In this document: one piece after another, positions 33,019 through 41,795 of the stretch
Position numbering within the stretch: position 1 is the first letter of the stretch
Layout of the letters: the number at the start of each line of letters is the position of its first letter
From: Pirellula sp.
GTDB lineage: Bacteria > Planctomycetota > Planctomycetia > Pirellulales > Lacipirellulaceae
NCBI GenBank assembly: GCA_013822725.1
Contig: PNKX01000030.1
Span: 1 to 54,849 of the forward strand
Reading direction: 5' to 3'
DNA: 54,849 bases
Notes under the pieces: generated by a model
Told to the model about the DNA's origin: nothing
The model's input: only the letters and a program-made list of their open reading frames with translations
Databases searched by the model: none
Position numbers and translations under genes: made by a program

Positions 33019-35166
33019 TTAACGTCCGTACCGGTCTTGCTTCCCTTCCGTCTCCTCCTCCAACTCCTTGATACGTTCTTCCAGTTCCTTCGTCGACTCG
33101 ACGAGAGAAAGGAGTTTCTTCAGCTCCTCTTTCGGCACGATCGCCATGTCGGAGCTCTCGCGGAACGGCAAGGATTCGATGCGAACTTCCTGGGGCGGTT
33201 GCGGGGCTTTGGGCGCGGCGGGCGTTTTAGCCGGCGCTGCGCGTCGCTCGATCTTGATCGCCGGCGCCTGCGTGCGGATGCTCCACGCCCTGGCGGTCGC
33301 CTTCGCCGCTTCTGCCTGAGCCGCCTCACCAGCCTCCTTCGCCTCCTTAGTGGCGCGCTTCACCTCTTTGGCCGCCGCCCGCTGGGCATCGGCTGCGGCC
33401 TCCATCGCCTTTTTCATTTCCAACTGCTCCCCCTTCTCTCCCTCTTGAGCCTTCGCCCGCTCTTCCAAGGCGTCGCGCACGCGTTGGGCGTTCATCTCGC
33501 AGAGCTTTACCTCGGCCAGCGTCAGATCTTTTTCCGCGGAGAGATCGAGGATCTCGCCTTCACCCATTTCACCCTGTCCGTTTTGAAACCGTTGTTTCGC
33601 GGTACCGACCTTGAATTGGATCGCGTCGGCCTTCTTCTTCAGACCTGCGGCCTTCAGATCCCAGTACTCTCCTTCCAACTTCAACGCCGCCTCGCTGCCG
33701 CCGCCGGCCAGCGTCGGAGCACTGACGGTCCGTTGAGCCGCGGCGGCAAACGGATTGTTCGTATCGAACGCAAAGTTGAACTTACGGGCGAGCTCGAAAT
33801 TCGCCGGCAACGGCTGAACGGCCGGAACTGGCAGCGGGACAGGAGCTTCAAATAGCACGTCCGCCGGCTGGGCCACGGGGGGGGCGCCGGCAACGCTAAA
33901 CGCCATGACGCGCGCGGGCTCGGTTGCCGCCACCGGAGGAACGGGCGGCGCGGCGACTGCCGGCGGAGCCGTGGGAACCGGCGGCGCGGCAGGAGGGGCG
34001 CTAAACGTGACGGCCTGCGGCGGAGCGGCGTCGACCTGCACGTCGACGTTGACGTCATCAAGTCTCACCTCCTTCACTTCAATTTCTTCTTCGACTTCCT
34101 CTTCCTCTTCAACCGCCGCAAGTTCCACAGCGGCGTCCGCAGACTCGTCCTCCGCCGCCGCGATTTCAGCGGCGTCATCGGAGTCCTCAGCTTCATTAGC
34201 GGAGTCGTCGCTCGCGTCCGTGGAGATGAAGAGGACGTTCTCTCCGCCAGAGCCAACGAACTTCTTCGCCGGCTCGGCGTCGGCGACGGCCAACATCCCC
34301 ACAGCGAGACAAACCCCCAAAATGCCCACGGCGGGCTTCGACGCGGCGGCGATGGTCATGGCAATGATTCCTTTTTCAGCAAGTACGCAAGCGGTGACGC
34401 CCTTGAGCGACGCCCCTTTGATTCCAGAAGTCGTTAGTTTGAGTTTCAAGGCAAAGCTCGCTCCGAGCGACGCCGTCGAGGCGACCAGGGCCGGCGCGGC
34501 CGCCACCTGAGCGGCCGACATCGCGACGTTGACGACCCCCATCGCCGTCGAGAGCGCGACGCCGCGGCGGATCAACCGCGATCGCAAGAGACGGGTTCCT
34601 CGCGCCAACAGCCCTTTGACCGTTTGCAAGCTGGCGCCCATCTGCTCCGCCGCTTCGCTGCGCGTGCGGCCTTCCATGTAACAGAGGACCAACGGCTGTC
34701 GGTAGCGCGACGGCAAGGCGTTGAGTTCTTCCAGCAGTCGGAGCGCGAGCTCGTTCCGTTCGATCTCGGAAAGTTGATCGTCCAGCGACGGGAGTTCATC
34801 GGCCAGCTGCAGTTCTTTCCGACGGCAACGTCGGCTATGGGCGAGCAGCGCCGTTCGATACGCGACGCGGTAAATCCATCCCGCCGCGCTTTCGGTCGCG
34901 CGGATCGCCCCCGCTTTGCGGGCGAGGATTAAAAACGTGGCTTGGAAGGCATCCTCGACGTCTTGCTGGTGGCGGAGGATTTGAGAGCAGACGCCCCAGA
35001 CCATCTTGGAGTGGGTTTCGACGACTTGGGCAAACGCCGCCTCATCGCGATAACGCTGGAACCGCATGAGCCGCTCGCCATCGGTCGGCGGGATCACCAG
35101 CGCGACGTGGTCGGGGCCGGGGGCGAGCGAGTCGTCAAAAGCGGCGGATGATAAGGATTCCAGCAT
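33019..35166 (-). CDS. ECF sigma factor with long membrane/coiled-coil extension
   Basis: 715 residues from ATG 35166; GGAG lies about 10 nt upstream. Residues about 35-200 are an ECF sigma factor: region 2 is EAAFAQVVETHSKMVWGVC...DVEDAFQATFLILARKA, and region 4 is LPSRYRQPLVLCYMEGRTRSEAAEQMGASLQTVKGLLARG. Two hydrophobic segments follow (about 205-240 and 270-300, AVGILGVCLAVGMLAVADA). Next comes an acidic stretch (VEEEEEVEEEIEVKEV), an Ala/Pro-rich stretch, and Lys/Glu/Ala coiled coil to the end (KKLLSLVESTKELEERIKEL). This matches the planctomycete habit of carrying the anti-sigma or sensory part on the same chain. The extension probably anchors the factor at the membrane until released. 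No separate anti-sigma gene is adjacent. Confidence 0.9.
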   Translation of the reverse strand: MLESLSSAAFDDSLAPGPDHVALVIPPTDGERLMRFQRYRDEAAFAQVVETHSKMVWGVCSQILRHQQDVEDAFQATFLILARKAGAIRATESAAGWIYRVAYRTALLAHSRRCRRKELQLADELPSLDDQLSEIERNELALRLLEELNALPSRYRQPLVLCYMEGRTRSEAAEQMGASLQTVKGLLARGTRLLRSRLIRRGVALSTAMGVVNVAMSAAQVAAAPALVASTASLGASFALKLKLTTSGIKGASLKGVTACVLAEKGIIAMTIAAASKPAVGILGVCLAVGMLAVADAEPAKKFVGSGGENVLFISTDASDDSANEAEDSDDAAEIAAAEDESADAAVELAAVEEEEEVEEEIEVKEVRLDDVNVDVQVDAAPPQAVTFSAPPAAPPVPTAPPAVAAPPVPPVAATEPARVMAFSVAGAPPVAQPADVLFEAPVPLPVPAVQPLPANFELARKFNFAFDTNNPFAAAAQRTVSAPTLAGGGSEAALKLEGEYWDLKAAGLKKKADAIQFKVGTAKQRFQNGQGEMGEGEILDLSAEKDLTLAEVKLCEMNAQRVRDALEERAKAQEGEKGEQLEMKKAMEAAADAQRAAAKEVKRATKEAKEAGEAAQAEAAKATARAWSIRTQAPAIKIERRAAPAKTPAAPKAPQPPQEVRIESLPFRESSDMAIVPKEELKKLLSLVESTKELEERIKELEEETEGKQDRYGR

Positions 35167-35528
35167 CAAGGCGTCTCTCCAAACTCATTAGAGTTGGGGA
35201 CCTTGGCGGGTGGACCGCGATTTTCTGACGGAAAAGATTATTCGCTGGGCCTCGGTCGATCACGGGGCTGGACTGGTCGCTTAAGCGACCAGTCCGAGGG
35301 GGCGTTTGGGGGGGATGTCTTTGTCGCGTCATTGTCGCGATGCGGTTTTTGGCGACAAATCGCGGCGGCCGTAAGTCTTTATTTGATATTTGGTTGTGTT
35401 GATTGCATCCGTGGATACTGTCGCTTGTGTCGCGACTGCGCACCATGGCCGAAGGCCTGCCAGCGTGAATATGGCCTATAGCCAAAAACCTATGGCGTCG
35501 TTCATAGGACCTAGGGCGTTGCCCTAGG
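35167..35528. other. Intergenic region upstream of the ECF gene
   Basis: Holds AACTC/GAGTT arms near 35182-35195, the 11-mer CCCCAACTCTA on the minus strand (35189-35199) just ahead of the ECF gene, a 24-bp perfect palindrome (35271-35294) and a CCTAGGGC/GCCCTAGG palindrome (35511-35529). No gene seen. Confidence 0.5.
35271..35294. promoter_or_regulatory. 24-bp perfect palindrome upstream of the ECF gene
   Basis: GACTGGTCGCTT followed at once by AAGCGACCAGTC, with no loop. It lies 105-128 bp upstream of the ECF start. It could be a regulator-binding site or a palindrome-family member. Confidence 0.45.
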
Positions 35529-35696
35529 CTACGGTGAGCGAGGCCTTCGGCCAAGGAATTCTCTTTGGGCCTGGGCAAAGCCACTCGATGAATATACGCC
35601 CGTCCAGTATCCCAGCATCACAGTTGGCGCGGCCAAAAGCAACAGAAAAATGCTGGAAATTCTCGGCTCCGTGACCCGCTCGCCAGAAGCTGGGAT
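35529..35696 (-). CDS. Possible third small membrane protein (no standard start)
   Basis: Directly after the gene at 35699-36031, one frame encodes RISSIFLLLLAAPTVMLGYW and a basic tail (QREFLGRRPRSP). This is a convincing membrane helix. The only possible starts after the preceding stop are ATC 35696 or ATT 35660, so expression would need coupling or a rare start. The last codons fall in a palindrome. It may instead be a decayed gene. Confidence 0.25.
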   Translation of the reverse strand: MPASGERVTEPRISSIFLLLLAAPTVMLGYWTGVYSSSGFAQAQREFLGRRPRSP

Positions 35697-35698
35697 CG

Positions 35699-36031
35699 CT
35701 ACTTCTGCCGCCCGAACATGGCATTGAGGTAGTTGGTCGTCTGGTCGGGGACCGTCGTTTCGATCACCCGGGCGACCTCGTCGGCCGACATGCCGCGGTC
35801 GAGCATTTCTCGCTTCAGTTCCGTTTCTAGCCGGCGCTGATGGGCGTGGGAGAAGGCTGAGGAGATGACGCAGACGAGCGTGATGATCAGGCCGGTCGCG
35901 CATCCCAGGGCCACGATGATCAACGCGAACCGCTGCTCGGAGCCGAAGCCGAGAAATGAATCCGCCCACGGATCAGAGATCGGTTCTGACGTTTGGGCCA
36001 GCAGGCCGGTGAAGGCAGAGTTGGGAATCAT
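35699..36031 (-). CDS. Small membrane protein, tandem pair member 2
   Basis: 110 residues from ATG 36031, whose codon overlaps the previous stop as ATGA. One helix (about 36-60, FALIIVALGCATGLIITLVC), then a cytoplasmic tail with LETELKREMLDRGMSADEVARVI. The same motif (LNFKRDLLDRGMTAEEIEQIV) is in its upstream partner. This short amphipathic LDRGM.A.E(I/V) segment recalls SHOCT-like oligomerisation motifs. Function unknown; the pair probably forms a hetero-complex at the membrane. Confidence 0.65.
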   Translation of the reverse strand: MIPNSAFTGLLAQTSEPISDPWADSFLGFGSEQRFALIIVALGCATGLIITLVCVISSAFSHAHQRRLETELKREMLDRGMSADEVARVIETTVPDQTTNYLNAMFGRQK

Positions 36032-36294
36032 CGTCCGGTGCACCCTATGTTGACGGTTCCTGGGGACTTCACGGCCGACCCATGGGCCTGCACGATCTGC
36101 TCGATCTCCTCCGCAGTCATCCCGCGGTCGAGAAGATCGCGTTTGAAGTTGAGCTCCGAGCGGTGACTGGCGAATTTGCGGATCTGCTGAAAGAGGGACG
36201 TAAAGATCCCCCCTACTACCATCAGGAAAACGACGAGCACCACCATATTGAACGGAGGAGGAATCGAGACAATCGACTGCAACGCACTATTCAT
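36028..36294 (-). CDS. Small membrane protein, tandem pair member 1
   Basis: 88 residues from ATG 36294, with GGGGAG 8 nt upstream; an upstream in-frame ATG at 36321 lacks an RBS. One membrane helix (about 15-35, MVVLVVFLMVVGGIFTSLF) and a basic cytoplasmic tail with LNFKRDLLDRGMTAEEIEQI. It ends in ATGA shared with the next gene, so the two are translated together. Confidence 0.65.
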   Translation of the reverse strand: MNSALQSIVSIPPPFNMVVLVVFLMVVGGIFTSLFQQIRKFASHRSELNFKRDLLDRGMTAEEIEQIVQAHGSAVKSPGTVNIGCTGR

Positions 36295-36593
36295 CGCGAA
36301 ATCTCCCCGGGAGGGCGCCAATTCGGCCTCGCTCTATCTTAAAGAGCGGGGCCTCAATTTGCCTATTCGTCGGCGGAGGGGGCTTCTTTCCGCCTTCCGC
36401 GTCGGTGGGACGGAAAAGTGGAACAAACCTTAGCCGCCACCCTGCCTATTTCTTGGGCGACGGGTGCCCGCAGCTAATTGACTACCCGTCCTAAGCCGTT
36501 TACCGTAAAGGTGTTGTAGCCAATTTTTTGGCTGCACCCACCATCCAGGCAACCGCGGTCGTCGATCCGATTTCAATTCGCGAAAGGGCCTCC

Positions 36594-37988
36594 TTGGCCA
36601 AGCAACAACACAAACCCTGGGGCGGCGTCTTTGACGGCGACGTCGACCCGCGCGTTGAGCGGTTCAGCGAAAGCGTCAGCTTCGACCATCGCCTCTTCGC
36701 TCAAGACATCCGCGGCTCGATCGCCCATGCCCGCATGCTAGCGGAGACGGGGATGTTGTCGGCCGATGAACGGGATCAGATCGTCGCCGGCCTGGAAGCG
36801 ATCGGCCGCGAGATTGCCGCCGGCACGTTCCAGTTCAAGCAAGAGCTTGAAGACGTCCACATGAACGTCGAACGGTCGCTCATCGAGCGGATCGGCGACG
36901 TCGGCCGCAAGCTGCACACGGGTCGCAGCCGGAACGACCAGGTGTCGACAGACTTTCGCCTGTGGATTCGCGACGCCATCGACCGGACTGATGAGCTCTT
37001 GGCCAATCTGCAGCGGGCGTTCGTCGATCGCTGCGACCGCGACCACGGCATTATCTTGCCGGGCTACACCCATCTCCAACGCGCTCAACCGGTGCTGGCG
37101 AACCACTACTGGCTCGCCTACACCGAGAAGTTCGGCCGCGATCGGGAGCGGTTGGCCGACTGCCGGCGACGCGTCAATCAACTATCGCTCGGCACGGCCG
37201 CCCTGGCGGGAACGACCATTCCGATCGATCGCCGGCATGTAGCCGCGGCGCTCGATTTCGAAGGAATCGTCGCCAACAGTCTTGATTCATCGAGCGATCG
37301 CGACTTTGCGATCGAGTTCGCCTTTGCCCTCACGTTGGTTGCCGAACATCTCAGCACCTGGGCGGAAGAGTGGATTCTGTGGTCGACGGTCGAGTTCCGC
37401 TTCCTGCGGTTGCCGCACGCGTACTGCACCGGTTCGTCGATCATGCCGCAGAAGATCAACCCCGACGTGCTGGAACTGATCCGCGGGAAAACGGCCCGCG
37501 TCGTGGGGAATCTCACGGCGCTGCTAGTGCTGATCAAGGGACTGCCGCTCGCCTACAACCGCGACCTGCAGGAAGACAAACCGCGGGTGTTCGACTCGGC
37601 CGACACGGTGGAAGCGTGCGTCGAGCTGGCCGCCGCCGTGGTCACCGGCGCCGAACTGAATCGACCCGCGATTCACGAAAAACTCGAACGGGGCTACCTC
37701 GACGCGACGACGCTGATGGAGCATCTCATCAAGCTCGGCGTGCCGCAGCGAACCGCCCACGAGATCATCGGCAAGCTCGTCGGCGTGGCGATGAAGCGCG
37801 ATGTGCCGTTGGCCAAGCTGGAACTGGCCGAATTCCAGGCGGCCCACCCGTCGCTCGACAAATCAGTGTACGCAGTCCTGGGCGTCGATCAGGCGATCCT
37901 GGCGTTTACGAGCGAAGGTTCGACAGCGCCGACGATGGTCGCGAAGCAAGTCGCCATTTGGAAGGAACGTTTGGGGTTGGAGGCGTAG
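36594..37988 (+). CDS. argH: Argininosuccinate lyase
   Basis: Splits argininosuccinate to arginine and fumarate, the last step of arginine synthesis. I choose TTG 36594, which has AAAGGG 6-8 nt upstream and gives an N-terminus MAKQQHKPWGGVF like the family's KLWGGRF. TTG 36528 is the longer alternative (486 residues). Motifs are VHMNVERSLIERIG, HTGRSRNDQVSTDFRLW, LPGYTHLQRAQPV, SSDRDFAIEFAFAL, the fumarase-superfamily signature GSSIMPQKINPD (catalytic Ser loop), and YNRDLQEDK. No ATG occurs in the N-terminal region. A mobile palindromic element lies directly downstream. Confidence 0.96.
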   Translation: MAKQQHKPWGGVFDGDVDPRVERFSESVSFDHRLFAQDIRGSIAHARMLAETGMLSADERDQIVAGLEAIGREIAAGTFQFKQELEDVHMNVERSLIERIGDVGRKLHTGRSRNDQVSTDFRLWIRDAIDRTDELLANLQRAFVDRCDRDHGIILPGYTHLQRAQPVLANHYWLAYTEKFGRDRERLADCRRRVNQLSLGTAALAGTTIPIDRRHVAAALDFEGIVANSLDSSSDRDFAIEFAFALTLVAEHLSTWAEEWILWSTVEFRFLRLPHAYCTGSSIMPQKINPDVLELIRGKTARVVGNLTALLVLIKGLPLAYNRDLQEDKPRVFDSADTVEACVELAAAVVTGAELNRPAIHEKLERGYLDATTLMEHLIKLGVPQRTAHEIIGKLVGVAMKRDVPLAKLELAEFQAAHPSLDKSVYAVLGVDQAILAFTSEGSTAPTMVAKQVAIWKERLGLEA

Positions 37989-38014
37989 GCCACAAGTAAA
38001 AAGCAAGTCTAACC

Positions 38015-38210
38015 TGCCCCGAAGGGGCGATAGTAAATAGCCAGGGGCGTGAGCCCCTGGTGGACATGCCGCGAAGATTTGTAAGCCCCAACGGGGCGAC
38101 ACTCCTGGAATGATCGACGTTACTGCCGCCCCGATGGGGCTTTGATGAACATTGCTAACGCGTTCCAGGGGCTGGCGCCCCTGGCTATTAACTTTCGCCC
38201 CGGTGGGGCT
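38015..38210. mobile_element. Non-autonomous copy of the Y1-transposase element
   Basis: Hairpins in order A (38016-38028), B (38039-38060), A (38085-38097), then the inverted set A' (38128-38140), B' (38165-38186), A' (38197-38209). All three pairs are centred on exactly one point (38112.5). B is AGCCAGGGGC/GCCCCTGG, the same type as in the arms at 20217-21109. Only about 30 bp separate the inner hairpins and no ORF is present. This has the geometry of an internal-deletion (MITE/REPIN-like) derivative. Confidence 0.75.
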
Positions 38211-38293
38211 GAACTAACGACGACATACTCCTCCGACGACATACGCCTCCGACTCACGCTAGACGCGCATTCATCATCTCTGCTTTTCATCAT

Positions 38294-40558
38294 ATGACTG
38301 ACTGTCTCCTCATGCTTCGACGCCTGCCGACGCCGCTGCGTTTTGCCGCTGCGACACTGATGCTCGCGATTTCGTTCGCTTCGCCATTACATGCCCAACC
38401 TCCGGCCGCCGACGCCCCCACAGCCGAACCGGCGCCGACGCTGGCCGACTATGCTCGTCGCGATCCCGCCATTGCCGCGGTGTTGGAATTGCCGCGCACA
38501 ACGCCGTCGCAACAGCTCCGCGCGATCTTGATGCTGATCGACTTGGGCCATACCGACGTCGCCGCGCAGATTGTCCCCGAGTTGCTGGGGGCAAAGCTGG
38601 ATGACGCTCAGAAGGCGGCACTGGTGGGTGAGTTTGGGACGGCGAAGTTTCTGAAGTTGATTCGGCTGGACTCGCCTGGGGGAGAGGCCGCTGACGCGGG
38701 CCCGCTCGCTGGGTTGCGAGAGTTCGCTCAAGGCTGCATCGCCGCGGCCGACGCGGCGGCGAAAGATCCGGCCCACATCGCCAAGCTGCTCGCGCAACTC
38801 AACGCCCCGGCGGAAGCGGATCGGTACGCCGCGCGCGTCGATCTGCGCGCCACCGGCGACGCCGGCATGATCGCCGCGATCTACGCGTTGGCTGAAGCGA
38901 AGGATGAAGCGACGCGCGGCAACCTGCTCGCGGCGCTGGCCGACATGCGGCCGGCGATCGACGCTCCGCTGCTCGCGCTGCTGGCCGATTCGCAGGGTCA
39001 ACTCCGTCGCGACGCCGCGGAGCTCGCGGGTCATCTGCGCGTGACGACCGCCCTCCCCTGGCTCTCGACGATTGCCGTCACCTCCGCCGATCCGTCGGCT
39101 GCAGCGGCCGCGCGAACTTCGATCGCCCAGCTCGGCTATCCCGCGCCGACTGCCGTGGAAGTAGAGAAGCTGCTCCGCGACCGGCTTGCCGGCATCAAGT
39201 CGACGCCGGTGGCCACGATCGACGATGGCACCGCCGGCCGCTGGTGGTCGTGGAATCCGCAGACCAAGGAACTCGCCGCGGCGACCTACGCCGTCCCGCA
39301 GTTGCGGGCTCTCTCGGCGGCTCGCTTGGCGCGGGCCCTGGGCGAGGTCGGCGGCTTGGCCGAACCGAACGATCGCCGCGCCGTGTTGCTCTATAGCCTG
39401 GAAGAGTCGGCCCTGCTCGACCGCGACGCCGACGCGGCGCTGAAGCAAGTCGTCGCCGCGATGACGCCGGCCGATCTGTCGGCGGCGCTCGCCAATGCCG
39501 CCAAGGAACAATACACGGCCGCCGCCGTGCAGATCGCCAACGAACTTGGCCGTCGCGGCGACGCGTCGGTGCTCGCCTCCAACGGCGGATTGCCCTCGCC
39601 GCTGGCCGCGTCGCTCGCGAGCCATGATCGGGCGCTCCGCTTCGCGGCCTTGGGCGCGATCATGCAACTCAATCCGCAGCGGTCGTTTCCCGGTTCGAGC
39701 GAAGTGGCTAACTCACTCTGGTACTTTGTCGGCGGCGCCGGCGAACCGACCGCCGTCGTCGCGGCCCCGGCGTTACTAGTGGCGAGCGACTGGGCCGGCA
39801 AACTCCGCGGTATGGGCTACGATGCGACGCCGGTCCGCACCGGCCGCGACGCGCTGGTGACGGCCATTGATCCCGCGGTCGCCCCGCGATTGGGCGTGAT
39901 CGTCCTCGACAGCGACATCGGCCAACCGTTGCTCGGCGAAGTCGTCTACCAGCTGCGGATCAGCGACCTTACGGCCGGCACGCCGATTCTCATCGCCTCC
40001 AGCGGCCCGCGCCTAGCTGCGGCCCAGCGCGTCGCCGAGGCCAACCCGCTGGTCTACGCGATGCCCCGCCCCGATGGCGACGGCGCCCTCGCCATCTTGG
40101 TGAACGAAGCACTCGCCCTCCGCCCGCTGCCGCTCGCGCCAACCGAGGAGCGCACGGCTCAAGCCAAGCAAGCCTTGGAGTGGATTGCCAAGCTCCTCGT
40201 CGCCGGCGCCCCCTACGACGAACTCGAACGGAACGCCCACCTAGTCGACCGCACGCTGCTGATGCCTGAACTGGCCGGCCCGTCGGTCGCCGTGCTGGCG
40301 GCCCTCGGCACGGTGGAGAGCCAAACGATGCTCGTCGATTTCGCGAGCCTGGGGACGCTGCCGATCGAAACTCGCCAAGCGGCCGCCGAGGCGCTCGCCG
40401 CCAGCGTCGCCAAGTTCGGCGTGCAATTAAAACGAGACCAGGTCGTCATTCAATACGATCGCTACAACGCCAGCGAGACCGCTGACGCAGCTACGCAAAA
40501 GGTGCTGGCCCGCGTGCTTGACGTGATTGAGAAGAAGGACTTGGCTGTGAAGAAATAG
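38294..40558 (+). CDS. Exported HEAT-repeat protein with receiver-like domain
   Basis: 754 residues. Signal peptide LRFAAATLMLAISFASPLHA. About residues 45-490 are Ala/Leu-rich helical repeats of HEAT style (LLALLADSQGQLRRDAAELA; ALRFAALGAIMQLNPQ). About residues 490-610 resemble a two-component receiver fold: LLVASDWAGKLRGMGYDATP, LGVIVLDSDIGQPLLGEVVY (Asp in the phospho-acceptor strand) and GTPILIASSGP. The exported location makes phosphorylation unlikely, so this would be a pseudo-receiver used for binding. More repeats finish the chain. Partners unknown. It is followed 95 bp later by the sigma54 activator gene. Confidence 0.7.
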   Translation: MTDCLLMLRRLPTPLRFAAATLMLAISFASPLHAQPPAADAPTAEPAPTLADYARRDPAIAAVLELPRTTPSQQLRAILMLIDLGHTDVAAQIVPELLGAKLDDAQKAALVGEFGTAKFLKLIRLDSPGGEAADAGPLAGLREFAQGCIAAADAAAKDPAHIAKLLAQLNAPAEADRYAARVDLRATGDAGMIAAIYALAEAKDEATRGNLLAALADMRPAIDAPLLALLADSQGQLRRDAAELAGHLRVTTALPWLSTIAVTSADPSAAAAARTSIAQLGYPAPTAVEVEKLLRDRLAGIKSTPVATIDDGTAGRWWSWNPQTKELAAATYAVPQLRALSAARLARALGEVGGLAEPNDRRAVLLYSLEESALLDRDADAALKQVVAAMTPADLSAALANAAKEQYTAAAVQIANELGRRGDASVLASNGGLPSPLAASLASHDRALRFAALGAIMQLNPQRSFPGSSEVANSLWYFVGGAGEPTAVVAAPALLVASDWAGKLRGMGYDATPVRTGRDALVTAIDPAVAPRLGVIVLDSDIGQPLLGEVVYQLRISDLTAGTPILIASSGPRLAAAQRVAEANPLVYAMPRPDGDGALAILVNEALALRPLPLAPTEERTAQAKQALEWIAKLLVAGAPYDELERNAHLVDRTLLMPELAGPSVAVLAALGTVESQTMLVDFASLGTLPIETRQAAAEALAASVAKFGVQLKRDQVVIQYDRYNASETADAATQKVLARVLDVIEKKDLAVKK

Positions 40559-40653
40559 TTTCGTCGTTAATGACGCTCCGGAAGCTCACGCTTCCGGCTC
40601 GCCGCCCACGATTCAGCATTCCGCATTCGCCCTTCAGCATTCGTTCGTAATCA

Positions 40654-41721
40654 ATGGCCCCCCGCCCGCCGCAACCCGATGAATCTCCCAGCGCCCCGCT
40701 GCCGGGCGTCATCGGCAATAGCGCGCCGATGCAGGAGGTGTTTCGCACGACCCGCCAGGTGGCGCGGTCGAGCGCGTCGGTGTTGTTGCTCGGCGAAACG
40801 GGGACCGGCAAGGAGCTGATCGCCCACGCCGTTCACACCCTCAGCGGTCGCCGTGATCGCCCCTTCGTCCGCGTCAACTGCGGCGCCCTCAGCGAGAGCT
40901 TGCTCGAAAGCGAGCTCTTCGGCCACGTCCGCGGCGCCTTCACCGGGGCCATCGACAACCGCACCGGCCGGTTCGAAGCGGCCCACCAAGGCAGCATCTT
41001 CCTCGACGAAATCAACTCGACGACGCTGCACCTTCAAGTAAAACTCCTCCGCGTGCTGCAGGAGCGCGAGTTCGAACGCGTCGGCGACACCCGCACGATT
41101 CGCGTCGATACTCGCATCATCGCCGCGAGCAACCGCGACCTGCTCGACCTCGCGATGGCCGGGACGTTCCGCGAGGACTTGTTCTATCGGCTCAACGTCG
41201 TGCCGATTTTCATCCCGCCGCTGCGCGAGCGAACCGAAGACATCCCGCTGTTGGTGACTCACTTTCTCAATTACTACAACGAGAAGAACGACCGCTACGT
41301 CGCCCATATCGAACCGCGGGCGATGGAGGCGCTGCAGCGCTACGCCTGGCCCGGAAATGTCCGGGAACTCCAAAATTACGTCGAGCGGGTCGTCGTCATG
41401 GCGCTCGGCGATGAGCTAACTTTTGAACTGTTGCCCGAGGCGGTCCGCACCGGGCGGCAGCCGAAGGCGCTCGGCTCGCGTACGATGAACTTTGAGGAAT
41501 TGACCGAGGAACTGGTGGTCCAGGGCCTCACAACGGCCGCTGAAGAGGATTGCGACCTCCATGGCCGGATCGTCAATCGCGTGGAACGCGAGGTGATTTC
41601 GCAAGTGATGACCCTGTGCGACGGCGTGCAGATCAAAGCGGCCGCGCGGCTGGGCATCAACCGCAATACGCTCCACAAGAAGTTGAAAGAGTACGGGCTG
41701 GATGACGCCGAGGGAGAATAA
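40654..41721 (+). CDS. Sigma54-dependent transcription activator (receiver-less)
   Basis: 355 residues with only the AAA+ and DNA-binding parts. Motifs are Walker A LLGETGTGKELIAHAVH, the sigma54-contact loop GAFTGAIDN, Walker B GSIFLDEIN, the sensor region ASNRDLLDLAMAGTFREDLFYRLNVVPI, RYAWPGNVRELQNYVERVV, and a Fis-type helix-turn-helix (VQIKAAARLGINRNTLHKKL). It would remodel RNA polymerase-sigma54 at -24/-12 promoters. Lacking a receiver or GAF domain, it must be controlled by a partner protein, as PspF is, or by its expression level. No rpoN is in the window. Confidence 0.95.
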   Translation: MAPRPPQPDESPSAPLPGVIGNSAPMQEVFRTTRQVARSSASVLLLGETGTGKELIAHAVHTLSGRRDRPFVRVNCGALSESLLESELFGHVRGAFTGAIDNRTGRFEAAHQGSIFLDEINSTTLHLQVKLLRVLQEREFERVGDTRTIRVDTRIIAASNRDLLDLAMAGTFREDLFYRLNVVPIFIPPLRERTEDIPLLVTHFLNYYNEKNDRYVAHIEPRAMEALQRYAWPGNVRELQNYVERVVVMALGDELTFELLPEAVRTGRQPKALGSRTMNFEELTEELVVQGLTTAAEEDCDLHGRIVNRVEREVISQVMTLCDGVQIKAAARLGINRNTLHKKLKEYGLDDAEGE

Positions 41722-41795
41722 GGAGCCGCGGGTCAACGACCCGCCGGAGCGCCCCACTTCAACGCGTTCCACCACACGCGATCGATTGATTCCAC

